Made by a program: the position numbers and the translations under genes. From Gracilibacillus alcaliphilus (lineage in GTDB: Bacteria > Bacillota > Bacilli > Bacillales > Amphibacillaceae), in the NCBI RefSeq assembly GCF_016909015.1, contig NZ_JAFBFA010000023.1, positions 22,096-86,095 of the forward strand: a DNA stretch of 64,000 nt. The letters run 5' to 3'. Shown piece after piece: positions 17,730 through 26,423 of the stretch. Below the pieces are notes generated by a model. The model saw only the letters and a list, made by a program, of their open reading frames with translations, searched no databases and was not told where the DNA came from. Within the stretch, counting starts at the first letter, position 1. Every line of letters starts with the position of its first letter.

Positions 17730-19370
17730 TTATTTAGGTTCGACTTGACTTAGTGATATTGCGGAATAGACAGGAACGTCTTCATTGTAATTGGTGAAGT
17801 TATCTACACGGTAGGGGATATGTCCACCAACGTTATACATCACTGCTACCGGGGCTTGTTCGGCAATACGATTTTGAACTTTCTTATACAAATCTTGACG
17901 AGTAGTTTCATCAGCAACAGAAGCTTCATCCAGCCACTGATCAACATCATCATCGCTAAATCTCATGTAATTTAGGCCAGGTGTATTCTCTCCCTCAGGA
18001 GCTGTCATCTTGCTGTGGAAAACCTCTAATGCTGCTTGCGGATCAGGTGGGAACTCAATCCCATTTTGCAGTAAATCATAATTACCCGACATAGCCAGTT
18101 TCGTTAGTTCAGGCCAAGTAACCAGTTTCACAGTCGTTTTGATCCCAACTTCTTGCAGCCATTGGGTAATCATTGTCCCTTCTTTATTTTGAGCTGGGGC
18201 GTTGGAGGCCATATTATAAGTAAATGCCAGTTCCTTGCCATCTTTTTCAAAAATACCGTTAGTATTTTTTGTATAACCAGCTTCCTCTAGTACTTGGATA
18301 GCTTGTTCGATGTTGAATTGATAGGCATCATTTTCAAATAAAGCATCATCCACCATTTCATTAAACACTTTTGGTAAGAAACCTGGATTTGCTGGGAATA
18401 CGGAGTTCATTTCTGCTTTTTCTATTAAAGTAGTACGATCAATAGCAAGCTGGATAGCTCTTCGGACTGCTTCATCATCCAATCCAGGCCTTTCATTATT
18501 CATAATGACGCTAAACACATTTAATCCAGGGTACACCTGCATTTTGGCAGCTGAATTTTCTAATAGCTTCGGAATACTAGGCATGGCAATCGTACCGGTG
18601 GAAGCATCTATTGAGCCTTCTTCAAGCGATAAAGTAAGTGTTGACGCATTATTAAAACGATTGACGACTAGTTCATCAATAGTTGGAACATGACTATGAT
18701 GATCTGCATTTTTTTCAAGAATAATAGCACTTTCATTTACACTTTTATATTTAAAAGGGCCTGTACCGATAGGTTCTTTATTTAAATGAGTGGAGGGATC
18801 TTCTCCGTCAAAGCTGTGCTTCGATACAATTTCTACCGTTGAAAGATAAAAAGGGAGGGACGGAAATTTCTCATTTAATTTAAATGTAATCGTGTTTCCA
18901 TCAGCAGTAACTTCATTTAACCGTTTGTCACTCCATATTTGATACTGGTCTAATACTTTATGTTCTTTCAAGGCATGGAAGGTGTATAATACATCTTCGG
19001 CTGAAAACTCTTGGCCATCGTGCCAAACGACATCGTCTAGAAGTTCAACAGTGTATGTTTTTTGATCTTCTGACCAAGTACCAAGTTCTTCAGCTAAAAC
19101 AGGCATCAATTCCCCCTGAACAGGATTAAAATAAAACAATGGTTCATAAATGTATTCAAATAAACCCTGCCAATTACCATTCACTAAAAAGGGATTAAAG
19201 TTTGACACTTGTTCTGGATTAATCGTTTCTCCTAAATGAAATTGAATTTTTCCATCAGAATCATTATTACTTGATATTGCAGGATTATTAGTCGTACAAC
19301 CAATCATGAGAATTATCATGATTGTAAACGAAAATGATAATAGCCATCTGGTTTGTTTATTTTTGATCAT
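17730..19370 (-). CDS. family-5 extracellular solute-binding lipoprotein
   Basis: The capture protein of the transporter, 546 residues. The signal peptide is lipoprotein type with the box LMIG-C25, so the mature protein is lipid-anchored outside the membrane. The rest is a standard SBP_bac_5 fold: FNPFLVNGNWQGLFEYIYEPL near 60-80 and LLDDVVWHDGQEFSAEDV near 110-130. This family takes peptides, nickel or, in several known cases, oligosaccharides; association with two sulfatases makes an oligosaccharide more likely, by inference. ATG 19370 has AAGGAGG before it. First gene of the unit; promoter not identified. Confidence 0.9.
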   Translation of the reverse strand: MIKNKQTRWLLSFSFTIMIILMIGCTTNNPAISSNNDSDGKIQFHLGETINPEQVSNFNPFLVNGNWQGLFEYIYEPLFYFNPVQGELMPVLAEELGTWSEDQKTYTVELLDDVVWHDGQEFSAEDVLYTFHALKEHKVLDQYQIWSDKRLNEVTADGNTITFKLNEKFPSLPFYLSTVEIVSKHSFDGEDPSTHLNKEPIGTGPFKYKSVNESAIILEKNADHHSHVPTIDELVVNRFNNASTLTLSLEEGSIDASTGTIAMPSIPKLLENSAAKMQVYPGLNVFSVIMNNERPGLDDEAVRRAIQLAIDRTTLIEKAEMNSVFPANPGFLPKVFNEMVDDALFENDAYQFNIEQAIQVLEEAGYTKNTNGIFEKDGKELAFTYNMASNAPAQNKEGTMITQWLQEVGIKTTVKLVTWPELTKLAMSGNYDLLQNGIEFPPDPQAALEVFHSKMTAPEGENTPGLNYMRFSDDDVDQWLDEASVADETTRQDLYKKVQNRIAEQAPVAVMYNVGGHIPYRVDNFTNYNEDVPVYSAISLSQVEPK

Positions 19371-19631
19371 TTTTATATGAACCTCCTTAAAAAATTTTTG
19401 TAACTGTTTTCCATCCCGTTTCAGAATACCATCCCTCCTCCCATTTGATTATCACATATGGTAAGGTAATCCTTTTTTAAAGTAAATGAGCGTTTTTTGA
19501 CATTGTGAACATCTGTCTTAATTGTTTTAGAGGCAGTTGAATTTTTGTTGATGTACTAAAATTGACATGATATATCAGGTAGAAAAGGCATGACTGCAGC
19601 AAATCCCTTTTTGCCTTAAAGTACAATTCAA

Positions 19632-19786
19632 CTAGGAAACTAATGTATATTCAAATATTGGGAAAACCTTAAAGTCAGCTTCATTGATAAATACCTCCTT
19701 TCCTGCAATTGATAACAAACTTCCATCTGCATGACATATTTTTTGAGCTTCTTTGTAATTCTCTTTTAAGTGAATAAAAACTATTT
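19632..19786 (-). pseudogene. short coding remnant, unknown family
   Basis: About 50 open codons on the minus strand read KENYKEAQKICHADGSLL and GKEVFINEADFKVF, ending in TAG at 19632-19634. An in-frame stop lies just upstream and no start is available. It looks like the C-terminal end of a deleted gene; not identified. Confidence 0.3.
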
Positions 19787-19835
19787 AAAACGAATTAAGT
19801 TTATTATTCACATCTTATTACTCGGTTTTAGAGAA

Positions 19836-19882
19836 CAAAAAAAGCCTTGCTTGATTGAATACAATCAATCAGCAAAGGCCTT
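19836..19882 (-). terminator. intrinsic terminator on the minus strand
   Basis: On the minus strand GCCTTTGCTGATTGATTG pairs with CAATCAAGCAAGGC and is followed by seven T. It lies about 350 bases beyond the stop of the AraC-type regulator, the nearest upstream minus-strand gene. Confidence 0.7.
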
Positions 19883-20231
19883 CGGTCGTCCGATCAGCAT
19901 TGATAATTATTTTTAACCCATTCTACTCACATTTATGTTATATGTCAATAGTCTTTCATTTATATAAAAATAAGGTCTATCCATTAAATTTGCCAAAATG
20001 CCACTGACAAAATTGCTCATGTTGAAGTTGATTAACCTAATCACTAAAAGGGTTTGAATAACATAGCTTAAATTAATGCGAGAAACGAATGACCACTTCC
20101 GTTAAAAAGGGAGATTTGCTCTTTTTATTATAGATAAAATAAGGTTATGCTGCTCTTCTAATTCCTCTAAAAAAAGCTTGAATCTAATGTAAACTCTGCA
20201 ACTATCGTTTTATCACAATCTCAGATGATAA

Positions 20232-22601
20232 TTAGTATATTTCTTTGGAATCTAATTCTTTTGGGTTGTTTTTTTCTCGAAATTTACCTGGGGTCAGTCC
20301 CTCATTTTTTTTAAATATCCTGATAAAGCTATGTGTATTATTATATCCAACTGTTTTTCCGATATCCTTTACACTGAGAGAGCTATGAATTAATAAGTCT
20401 TTTGCTTTTTCAATCCGTAAAGAAATTAAGTATTCCATAAACTTAACACCTGTTTTTTGTTTAAACAAACGACTGACATAAGAAGAATCAAGGTTTAATT
20501 TATCCGCAATACCATTAAGCGAAATTTCCTTATTATAATTTTGATTTATATAGTCCACAATTTGATTGGAAATATCCGGATGATTCTGATTTAATTGCTC
20601 TTTTAGTAAGCTTATAAGTTCCTGTGTATATTTTGTAATCCATGCTTCTAGTTGATCCAATGTATCGAACTGCATGACTTTGTTGTATAATTCAACATCT
20701 TCATCAGATGTTCCCGTTATACCTAATTCTGCGCTTTCATGAGTTAGTGAGGTGAGAAGTTCTAATATAATATGCTGGGCCAAAACAAACGGATAATTTT
20801 CATATTTTCTAATAAACACAAAGAACTCATCCAGAGTTTGCGTGATCTTAGCGAAATCAGCCCCTTTTACGGCAATGATCATCGATTGTTCAAACTCTCT
20901 TCTTTTTTTAAATATCGTACTATCCATGCTTTTCTCCGTTTTAAACTGCCACGAACAGATAATAGAACAATTTCCTTTATATGCTCTTAATTCCAATGCT
21001 TGAAGTGCAGCTTGATAGGAATCAGCAATATGCCCAAATTGTTTAACATAGGCCCCAATCCCAATGGAAACCGTTATATCTAAATGTTTCTTAATTTGCT
21101 GACTAATTGTTTTAAAAGCTGTTAACGCTATTTCATAAAGTTCTTTTTCGTTATATTTTTGGCAGCTATTACAGACTATAATAATGTCTGAACTATCACT
21201 ATTGATACAAACTACATTGAATTTTTCAGATAATATTTCCTCGGAAATTTTTTCAATAAAGTATCTGTATAAATTCTGATCGATTTCCGGATACTTTTTG
21301 ATAAAATCAGCATAATTATCGATAATCAATACACTTGAAAAATAATCTTCATCAGAGAAATTAATTCCATAATCTCTCAATTTCCGTCGCTGATCCTCGT
21401 GGTGATCTGTCCGTGTATGCAGTATATTGGTTAAAAAATTCTGTCTCATAACAGGTAAATTTTTTTGCAATTCTTCTTTTAACTTTTCTTCTTTTTTTGA
21501 GAACTCTTCAATGGCGGATAAAATAAATGGAAATTCCCTTTCACTAGATGTTCTTAGCCGTTTTTCAGACAGGTTTTGTTTGGCTCCAATGATTTGAATT
21601 AACGTTTGTATTGGGTTATAGATTCGTTTCCCGATTATAAGTGCAAAGCACAGTGAGATTATAATGGAAATGCTCACTAAAGCAAGCATAAACCAATTGT
21701 TCACTTTCGTGTGCGAATAGAGCACATCGGTAGGGACGAGATAAATGTATTTCCAACCAGTAAGTGGTGATGTTACAATAGAGAATCTGTAGTTATCTCC
21801 CATATAAGCATCATCAAAATTATTTATTTCTTTATCTAATTGATTGCTGACACTTGATAATTTGTCTGGAGCTATTGATATCCCTTGTTTAATATCAAAT
21901 CCATATGTTCCATCGGGATGAAGCATCCATATTTCTTCTCCCTCTCTCATTAGTTCTGCTGAGGGGCTTTTAAACAGGACATTTTTATTTAGATTCACAA
22001 TAATGGCACCAGTGTTATACTCGTTTAACAATGGGAGAGGCCGGATGAGTGTAACTGGGAATGAATTTTGACTTGGGTTATTCAAGTTTATCGTATCTGA
22101 AAAAAACCATTGTTTTTCATTAGTCATTTCATTGAATGAGGTTAATAAATCTTTTTGCTCAAATTGATCTATAGGTTGTAACCCTGTGATTGCAGATTGG
22201 ACCATATTAACATGTTTATAATAGACATATAATGAATCGATATAAGGGGAATTGATATAAATTTCTCTGAGTTGATATTGGATGTGATCTAATAATGGTT
22301 GTATAGTGTCCAAATCTTTCATTTCAATCGCTTTTGCTAATGTATCATTATTGGCTAATTGAATAGACATAGCGTCAATATGGTTTAACTGGTAATCCAT
22401 TAATCGCCTGGTTTGCTCTAATACTTGTAAGCTTGATTTATCTATTTCTTTTTGCAGTGTATGTTGACTATGCCAATTTCCAAACAGCCCAACAAATAAA
22501 ATGGGTATTACAACAAGTGCACATAAACTTAATGAGATATTTAACAAAAGTCTTCTGTACTTTAGGTTAAAGAAAAAATTTTTCAACACACCATTCCCCA
22601 T
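20232..22601 (-). CDS. membrane-anchored AraC-family sensor-regulator
   Basis: A 789-residue one-component regulator. A first membrane span (about 20-40) and a second (about 302-324, FMLALVSISIIISLCFALII) enclose an extracellular sensor of about 260 residues (dCache-like by architecture). A cytoplasmic part follows with a degenerate GGDEF-like domain (SSVLIIDNYADF ... VSIGIGAYVKQF) and a C-terminal double helix-turn-helix of AraC type (about 685-780, ending SFIRIFKKNEGLTPGKFREK). Such proteins usually control an adjacent carbohydrate transporter. The frame opens at ATG 22601 directly behind GGGAGG, which is too close; a GTG about 12 bases further in may be the real start. It points at the transporter-sulfatase unit, its likely target. 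Confidence 0.88.
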   Translation of the reverse strand: MGNGVLKNFFFNLKYRRLLLNISLSLCALVVIPILFVGLFGNWHSQHTLQKEIDKSSLQVLEQTRRLMDYQLNHIDAMSIQLANNDTLAKAIEMKDLDTIQPLLDHIQYQLREIYINSPYIDSLYVYYKHVNMVQSAITGLQPIDQFEQKDLLTSFNEMTNEKQWFFSDTINLNNPSQNSFPVTLIRPLPLLNEYNTGAIIVNLNKNVLFKSPSAELMREGEEIWMLHPDGTYGFDIKQGISIAPDKLSSVSNQLDKEINNFDDAYMGDNYRFSIVTSPLTGWKYIYLVPTDVLYSHTKVNNWFMLALVSISIIISLCFALIIGKRIYNPIQTLIQIIGAKQNLSEKRLRTSSEREFPFILSAIEEFSKKEEKLKEELQKNLPVMRQNFLTNILHTRTDHHEDQRRKLRDYGINFSDEDYFSSVLIIDNYADFIKKYPEIDQNLYRYFIEKISEEILSEKFNVVCINSDSSDIIIVCNSCQKYNEKELYEIALTAFKTISQQIKKHLDITVSIGIGAYVKQFGHIADSYQAALQALELRAYKGNCSIICSWQFKTEKSMDSTIFKKRREFEQSMIIAVKGADFAKITQTLDEFFVFIRKYENYPFVLAQHIILELLTSLTHESAELGITGTSDEDVELYNKVMQFDTLDQLEAWITKYTQELISLLKEQLNQNHPDISNQIVDYINQNYNKEISLNGIADKLNLDSSYVSRLFKQKTGVKFMEYLISLRIEKAKDLLIHSSLSVKDIGKTVGYNNTHSFIRIFKKNEGLTPGKFREKNNPKELDSKEIY

Positions 22602-23057
22602 CCTCCCATTTGTTCACATAGCTATGCTGAATTATTAAAATAACTAAATGAAAACGTAATCATTTTGTTGTACTGTTAACATCCGCAAAAGCCAGGGCGG
22701 AGGCAATAGCTGCAATACGTTAAACCATTTCAATAACCGTCATCGAAGATGAAATTCCCTTACCAAATGAGATATTGTCTGGTTAGACGGAATAAAAAAG
22801 TAATCTTCTGAAAAATATTTTAGTTTTATCTTATATGTAAACAGTGGAGATAGCAACCGAAGATTTTCTCATTTGTATTCTGTTGAAGGTAAGTTGGTGA
22901 TGACAGGCGCAGGAAAAATCTAGCAAAAATATCTTGTTTAGCAGAATCCTTTATTCTGATTTAAATAAGGAGACGTTTTTAACAAATGGTCCTAGAATTG
23001 ACAATTAGGAGATTGCTGAAAGACAGCAGCAATAGGAAATCATGCAGAGAAGTAGGG
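22602..23057. other. 456-bp spacer without a supported gene
   Basis: Upstream region of the minus-strand regulator (promoter not clear) and upstream of the plus-strand T-box promoter. I see no open frame with a ribosome site and no clear repeat. Confidence 0.5.
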
Positions 23058-23086
23058 TTGACTAATCACGTTGGTTAGTATATTAT
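23058..23086 (+). promoter_or_regulatory. sigma-A promoter of the T-box leader
   Basis: TTGACT at 23058-23063 and TATTAT at 23081-23086 are 17 bases apart, placing transcription start near 23093, just before the T-box stem I. Confidence 0.65.
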
Positions 23087-23104
23087 CCATATTAATCTAA
23101 TTTT

Positions 23105-23385
23105 GTAGATTGCGATGAAGAAAAATAGTAGACAAAATAGGCACGATAGAGAGCTGATGGCTGGTGAAAATCAGTGTGTTCATTTTGTTGAATGGGTTTC
23201 TGAGCAACCGAACTGAACTGACAGTAGGTTTGGCGGAAGGTCTCACCGATACAAGAGACAGTGTATCGACTAGCTTGTGTAGTCTGTACATAGAGTGCAC
23301 TTATAAGGTTGTTTATAAGTGAATCAAGGTGGCACCACGGGTTCTCCGTCCTTTTTTACAGGATACGGAGGGCTTTTTTTTAATA
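23105..23385 (+). ncRNA. T-box leader, specifier UGG (tryptophan)
   Basis: All main parts are visible. Stem I has the AGTA side of the specifier loop (23127-23131 region), the AGAGAGCTGATGGCTGGTGA distal part with the GMUG-type loop, and on the return strand GAA followed by TGG at 23193-23195 and a purine. The T-box AAGGTGGCACCACGG is at 23326-23340, and a terminator hairpin with an eight-T run follows (23343-23380). The bulge TGGC would pair with GCCA, matching a tRNA with discriminator G, as tRNA-Trp has in Bacillus. In T-box systems uncharged tRNA binding allows read-through. The gene behind it is a methyltransferase-like gene, not a tryptophan gene. Confidence 0.88.
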
Positions 23386-23407
23386 AAAAATGGAGAGGTG
23401 ATGAAGA

Positions 23408-24115
23408 ATGAGCGGCATAGAGAAAAGCACAAAGCTAGATTTAGAACGCATTGTTTTTATTGGCAGAACTTATGAGGAGTATATCGATATGTTCTCCCTG
23501 TCACCGGATCAGCTAAAGAACAAAAAGATCCTTGATTGCCCGGCAGGTGTCTGTTCCTTTACGGCAGTTGGCTGTAAAACAGGATTAGATATAACAGCCT
23601 GTGATATTGCCTATGATCATGCAGGTGAGGATTTATACCGTAAAGGACTGCAAGATGTGGAGCATGCAATGAAACATATGGAGACAGCCAAGGGTAATTA
23701 TAAATGGGATTATTTTAGTGATATAGCGGAGTTAAAGGAATATCGCTTAAGTGCCTTACAGGATTGTGTTGCAGATATGCAACAGTCCCCGGAACGCTAT
23801 ATCCCTGTAACTTTGCCTGTTTTACCGTTTCAGGAGAAGACATTTGATCTTTTGCTCTCTGCCCATTTCCTATTTATGTACTCCGATCGATTAGACTATT
23901 CTTTTCATATTGATTCACTAAATGAAATGCTGCGGGTGACAAAGGAAGAGATTCGCATCTTTCCATTGGTTGATTTAGCAGGAAATCGATATGAGCGGTT
24001 AGATGATGTGACGGCTTATCTGAGGGCACAGGGGCATCTGGTTGAAGAAGTGCCAGTTGGATATGAATTTCAGGAGAATGCTAATTCGATGTTGAGGATA
24101 AGGAAAAGCATCTAA
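23408..24115 (+). CDS. class I SAM-dependent methyltransferase-like protein under T-box control
   Basis: A 235-residue soluble protein. The nucleotide-binding motif I is the variant KKILDCPAGVCSF (about 38-50), with DITACDIAYDH after it and a post-motif PFQEKTFDLLLSAHFLFMYS near 137-157, all in the order of Rossmann-fold methyltransferases. Three Cys lie close to the motif (CPAGVCSFTAVGC), which is unusual. No substrate can be inferred. It follows the T-box terminator by about 25 bases, with GGAGAGG before the ATG, so it is the regulated gene. It contains one Trp. It lies between two carbohydrate units but shows no link to either. Confidence 0.75.
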   Translation: MSGIEKSTKLDLERIVFIGRTYEEYIDMFSLSPDQLKNKKILDCPAGVCSFTAVGCKTGLDITACDIAYDHAGEDLYRKGLQDVEHAMKHMETAKGNYKWDYFSDIAELKEYRLSALQDCVADMQQSPERYIPVTLPVLPFQEKTFDLLLSAHFLFMYSDRLDYSFHIDSLNEMLRVTKEEIRIFPLVDLAGNRYERLDDVTAYLRAQGHLVEEVPVGYEFQENANSMLRIRKSI

Positions 24116-24216
24116 ATCTAGATAATAGTACAGAAATAGACTTAGACGCCAAGGAATGAGGTGTGAAGAAGATAAAACATCTCCTTTAACTTTTACCATA
24201 CTTGATTGTAGAGTTA

Positions 24217-24456
24217 ATGGTGAAAAACCGGCTAAGTTTATTTCTGTGTGCTCTTTTTTTATCCATTTATCTGTCTGTGATGATGAATATATAAAGTGGG
24301 GAGAAGCCTAACCTGAAAGGTAATACGACTGAATTCCTAGAAAACAATAATATACCCTATGAGATTAAAGGCGATATATTCCCAAAGTTGCCTTAGACAA
24401 GGCACTTTATTGCTGCGCATAAATTGGAAGAGAATGTTCTCTATTTAACGATATAG
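24217..24456 (+). pseudogene. small secreted-protein gene with three in-frame stops
   Basis: From ATG 24217 the frame reads a signal-like N-terminus (MVKNRLSLFLCALFLSIYL), then TAA, then GNTTEFLENNNIPYEIKGD, TAG, then HFIAAHKLEENVLYLTI and TAG. All pieces are in one frame, so it is a gene of about 80 codons decayed by point mutation. Family not recognised. Confidence 0.5.
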
Positions 24457-24671
24457 GTAAATGAATGTTAATGTGATATTATAAATAAAATGTTAAGAGA
24501 ATGCTGCATATCTAACTGTTAACAACCTTACAATTAATTAATTTTGCAGAGTTTACTGTAAATAAATTCTTCCAATAGTAATGGAGTAACATTAAAATCT
24601 TTTTTTGGAAGTGATAATTTGATTTTAAATGCAGCCGTTCATCATGAAGGTGGCAAAAGGAGTGAGGTACT

Positions 24672-26423
24672 TTGTTTAAACATTTATGGAAGTTTTGGCC
24701 TCGAAAAATAATGAATATACTAAGTCAAGCAAAGATTCCAATTATGGTTAAACTCTTCTTTACCTTCTTAATTTTGCTGGTACCTGTATTTGTTTTTAGT
24801 TTACAATTAATTGAGGTTGGCAAGAATGAAATGAAATCGCAAATATCTAACAGTAAGATGGAGCAAGTCCAATTTTATAAAACGTCTTTAGAAGAGGAAA
24901 TCGAGCGCATCGTAGCATTGCAACAGCAATATTTGAATGATAGAGATTTACAAAAGTTAAGCAGTCTCAGTTCTAGTCTTACAGAATACGAGCGAACTAT
25001 CATCATTAATAGAATATACCAAAAATTAACCGTACTTAAAAATTCAAGCGCTTACATAGAAGATGTTGAGGTTAAAATACCATCCATTAATCGAAGTATA
25101 TCACCAACTCGCTATATCAATGAGTATCATTTGAACGAGGATTTATATACAAACGAGTACGGTGTGATTCTAAAGAATGATCATATGTTTCTTACCATGG
25201 CTTATCCAGCTGTTAATGCTCAAACACCGCAATTTATCATAGAAATTCATCTATCCATTTCCTATTTGGAGCAATCATTACAGCAATTTACCATTAATGG
25301 GGGAGCGATTTTATTTAATCCCAATTTGCAAATGAGTACTTCGAATGATGAAGCCATTTCATCAAAAATAGTAGCTGCTTTTAAAGATCCAGATATTAGT
25401 CAAACGGAGGAACTTTCCTTATCCTCAATAGAGATTAATAATATAAATTATGTAACGATAAGTGGGAAGTTATCTTTTTCCGATACGTTTGTTATTGTCT
25501 ATTTATTAGAGGATAAAATGGTAGCGACAATGAATAACTATCAAGGTTATTATTGGCTGTTGGGCGTAATAACTATTTTAATGACGTTAATGTTTTCCTA
25601 CATTATCTATCAATTGATTCATAAGCCAATCAAGGTACTTGTGCATTCGTTTAAGAAAGTGGAAAAAGGGGAGTTTGATTTTAAGATTAAAAGCATTTTT
25701 AATGACGAATTTAACTATATTTATAAGGGGTTTAATCGTATGACGAGCAGTCTGCAAAGGCTTCTTCAAGAAAGCTATCTTCAACAAATACATCTTTATC
25801 AAGCCGAATTGAAACAATTACAAGTCCAAATAAATCCACATTTTTTATATAATAGTTTTTTTATTTTGCATCGAATGATCAAATACAAGCACGAGAAAGC
25901 GGAGGCTTTTTCAAAGCATCTTGGCCAATATTTCAAATATATAACCAGAAATGCTAATCAGGAAGTAATGTTAGCAGAAGAATATCAGCATATGATTTCT
26001 TATCTTGAAATCCAACAGCTGCGATTCTCTAATCGTTTAGAAGTATCTATTGAACCGCTGGAACAAAAATATAAACATATTAAAGTGCCGCGGCTTATAT
26101 TACAGCCAATTGTTGAAAATGCATTTGAGCATGGATTACAAGATAAAGTATCAAATGGTAAACTATATACTTATTGCACACAGCAAATGGATCATTTCAT
26201 CATTTGTGTGGAGGATAATGGTGAGATGACAGAAGAAATCGTAAAGGAATTAACAGCCTCACTCTATTCGGAACAAGGAGAGGTAACCGGACTGTTAAAT
26301 GTACATCGGCGCTTGCAATTAGAATTCGGATATGAAAGCGGGATCACTTTTTCGTTAGGCAGATGTGGCGGCTTGAAAGTGATGATTAGCATTCCCATGA
26401 AAGGAGAGTATGATCATGTATAA
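24672..26423 (+). CDS. YesM-type sensor histidine kinase
   Basis: A 583-residue membrane sensor. Membrane spans lie at about 24-44 and 293-315, enclosing an extracellular sensing region; a HAMP linker follows. The LytS/YesM-type kinase core has the phospho-acceptor His in QINPHFLYNSFFILHRM (about residue 390) and the ATP-binding N-box in LILQPIVENAFEHGL (about 475-490). The start is TTG 24672, 12 bases after AAAGGAG. The last 8 bases overlap the response-regulator gene. With it, it forms a two-component system that, in this class, controls an adjacent carbohydrate ABC transporter. Confidence 0.92.
   Translation: MFKHLWKFWPRKIMNILSQAKIPIMVKLFFTFLILLVPVFVFSLQLIEVGKNEMKSQISNSKMEQVQFYKTSLEEEIERIVALQQQYLNDRDLQKLSSLSSSLTEYERTIIINRIYQKLTVLKNSSAYIEDVEVKIPSINRSISPTRYINEYHLNEDLYTNEYGVILKNDHMFLTMAYPAVNAQTPQFIIEIHLSISYLEQSLQQFTINGGAILFNPNLQMSTSNDEAISSKIVAAFKDPDISQTEELSLSSIEINNINYVTISGKLSFSDTFVIVYLLEDKMVATMNNYQGYYWLLGVITILMTLMFSYIIYQLIHKPIKVLVHSFKKVEKGEFDFKIKSIFNDEFNYIYKGFNRMTSSLQRLLQESYLQQIHLYQAELKQLQVQINPHFLYNSFFILHRMIKYKHEKAEAFSKHLGQYFKYITRNANQEVMLAEEYQHMISYLEIQQLRFSNRLEVSIEPLEQKYKHIKVPRLILQPIVENAFEHGLQDKVSNGKLYTYCTQQMDHFIICVEDNGEMTEEIVKELTASLYSEQGEVTGLLNVHRRLQLEFGYESGITFSLGRCGGLKVMISIPMKGEYDHV

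Larger units (their letters stand above)
19371..20231. other. 861-bp spacer between regulator and transporter unit
   Basis: It should contain the promoter of the transporter-sulfatase unit, but I find no convincing -35/-10 pair. It holds a terminator for the minus-strand regulator (19836-19882) and a coding remnant (19632-19786). The remainder is A/T-rich with no gene I can support. Confidence 0.5.
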
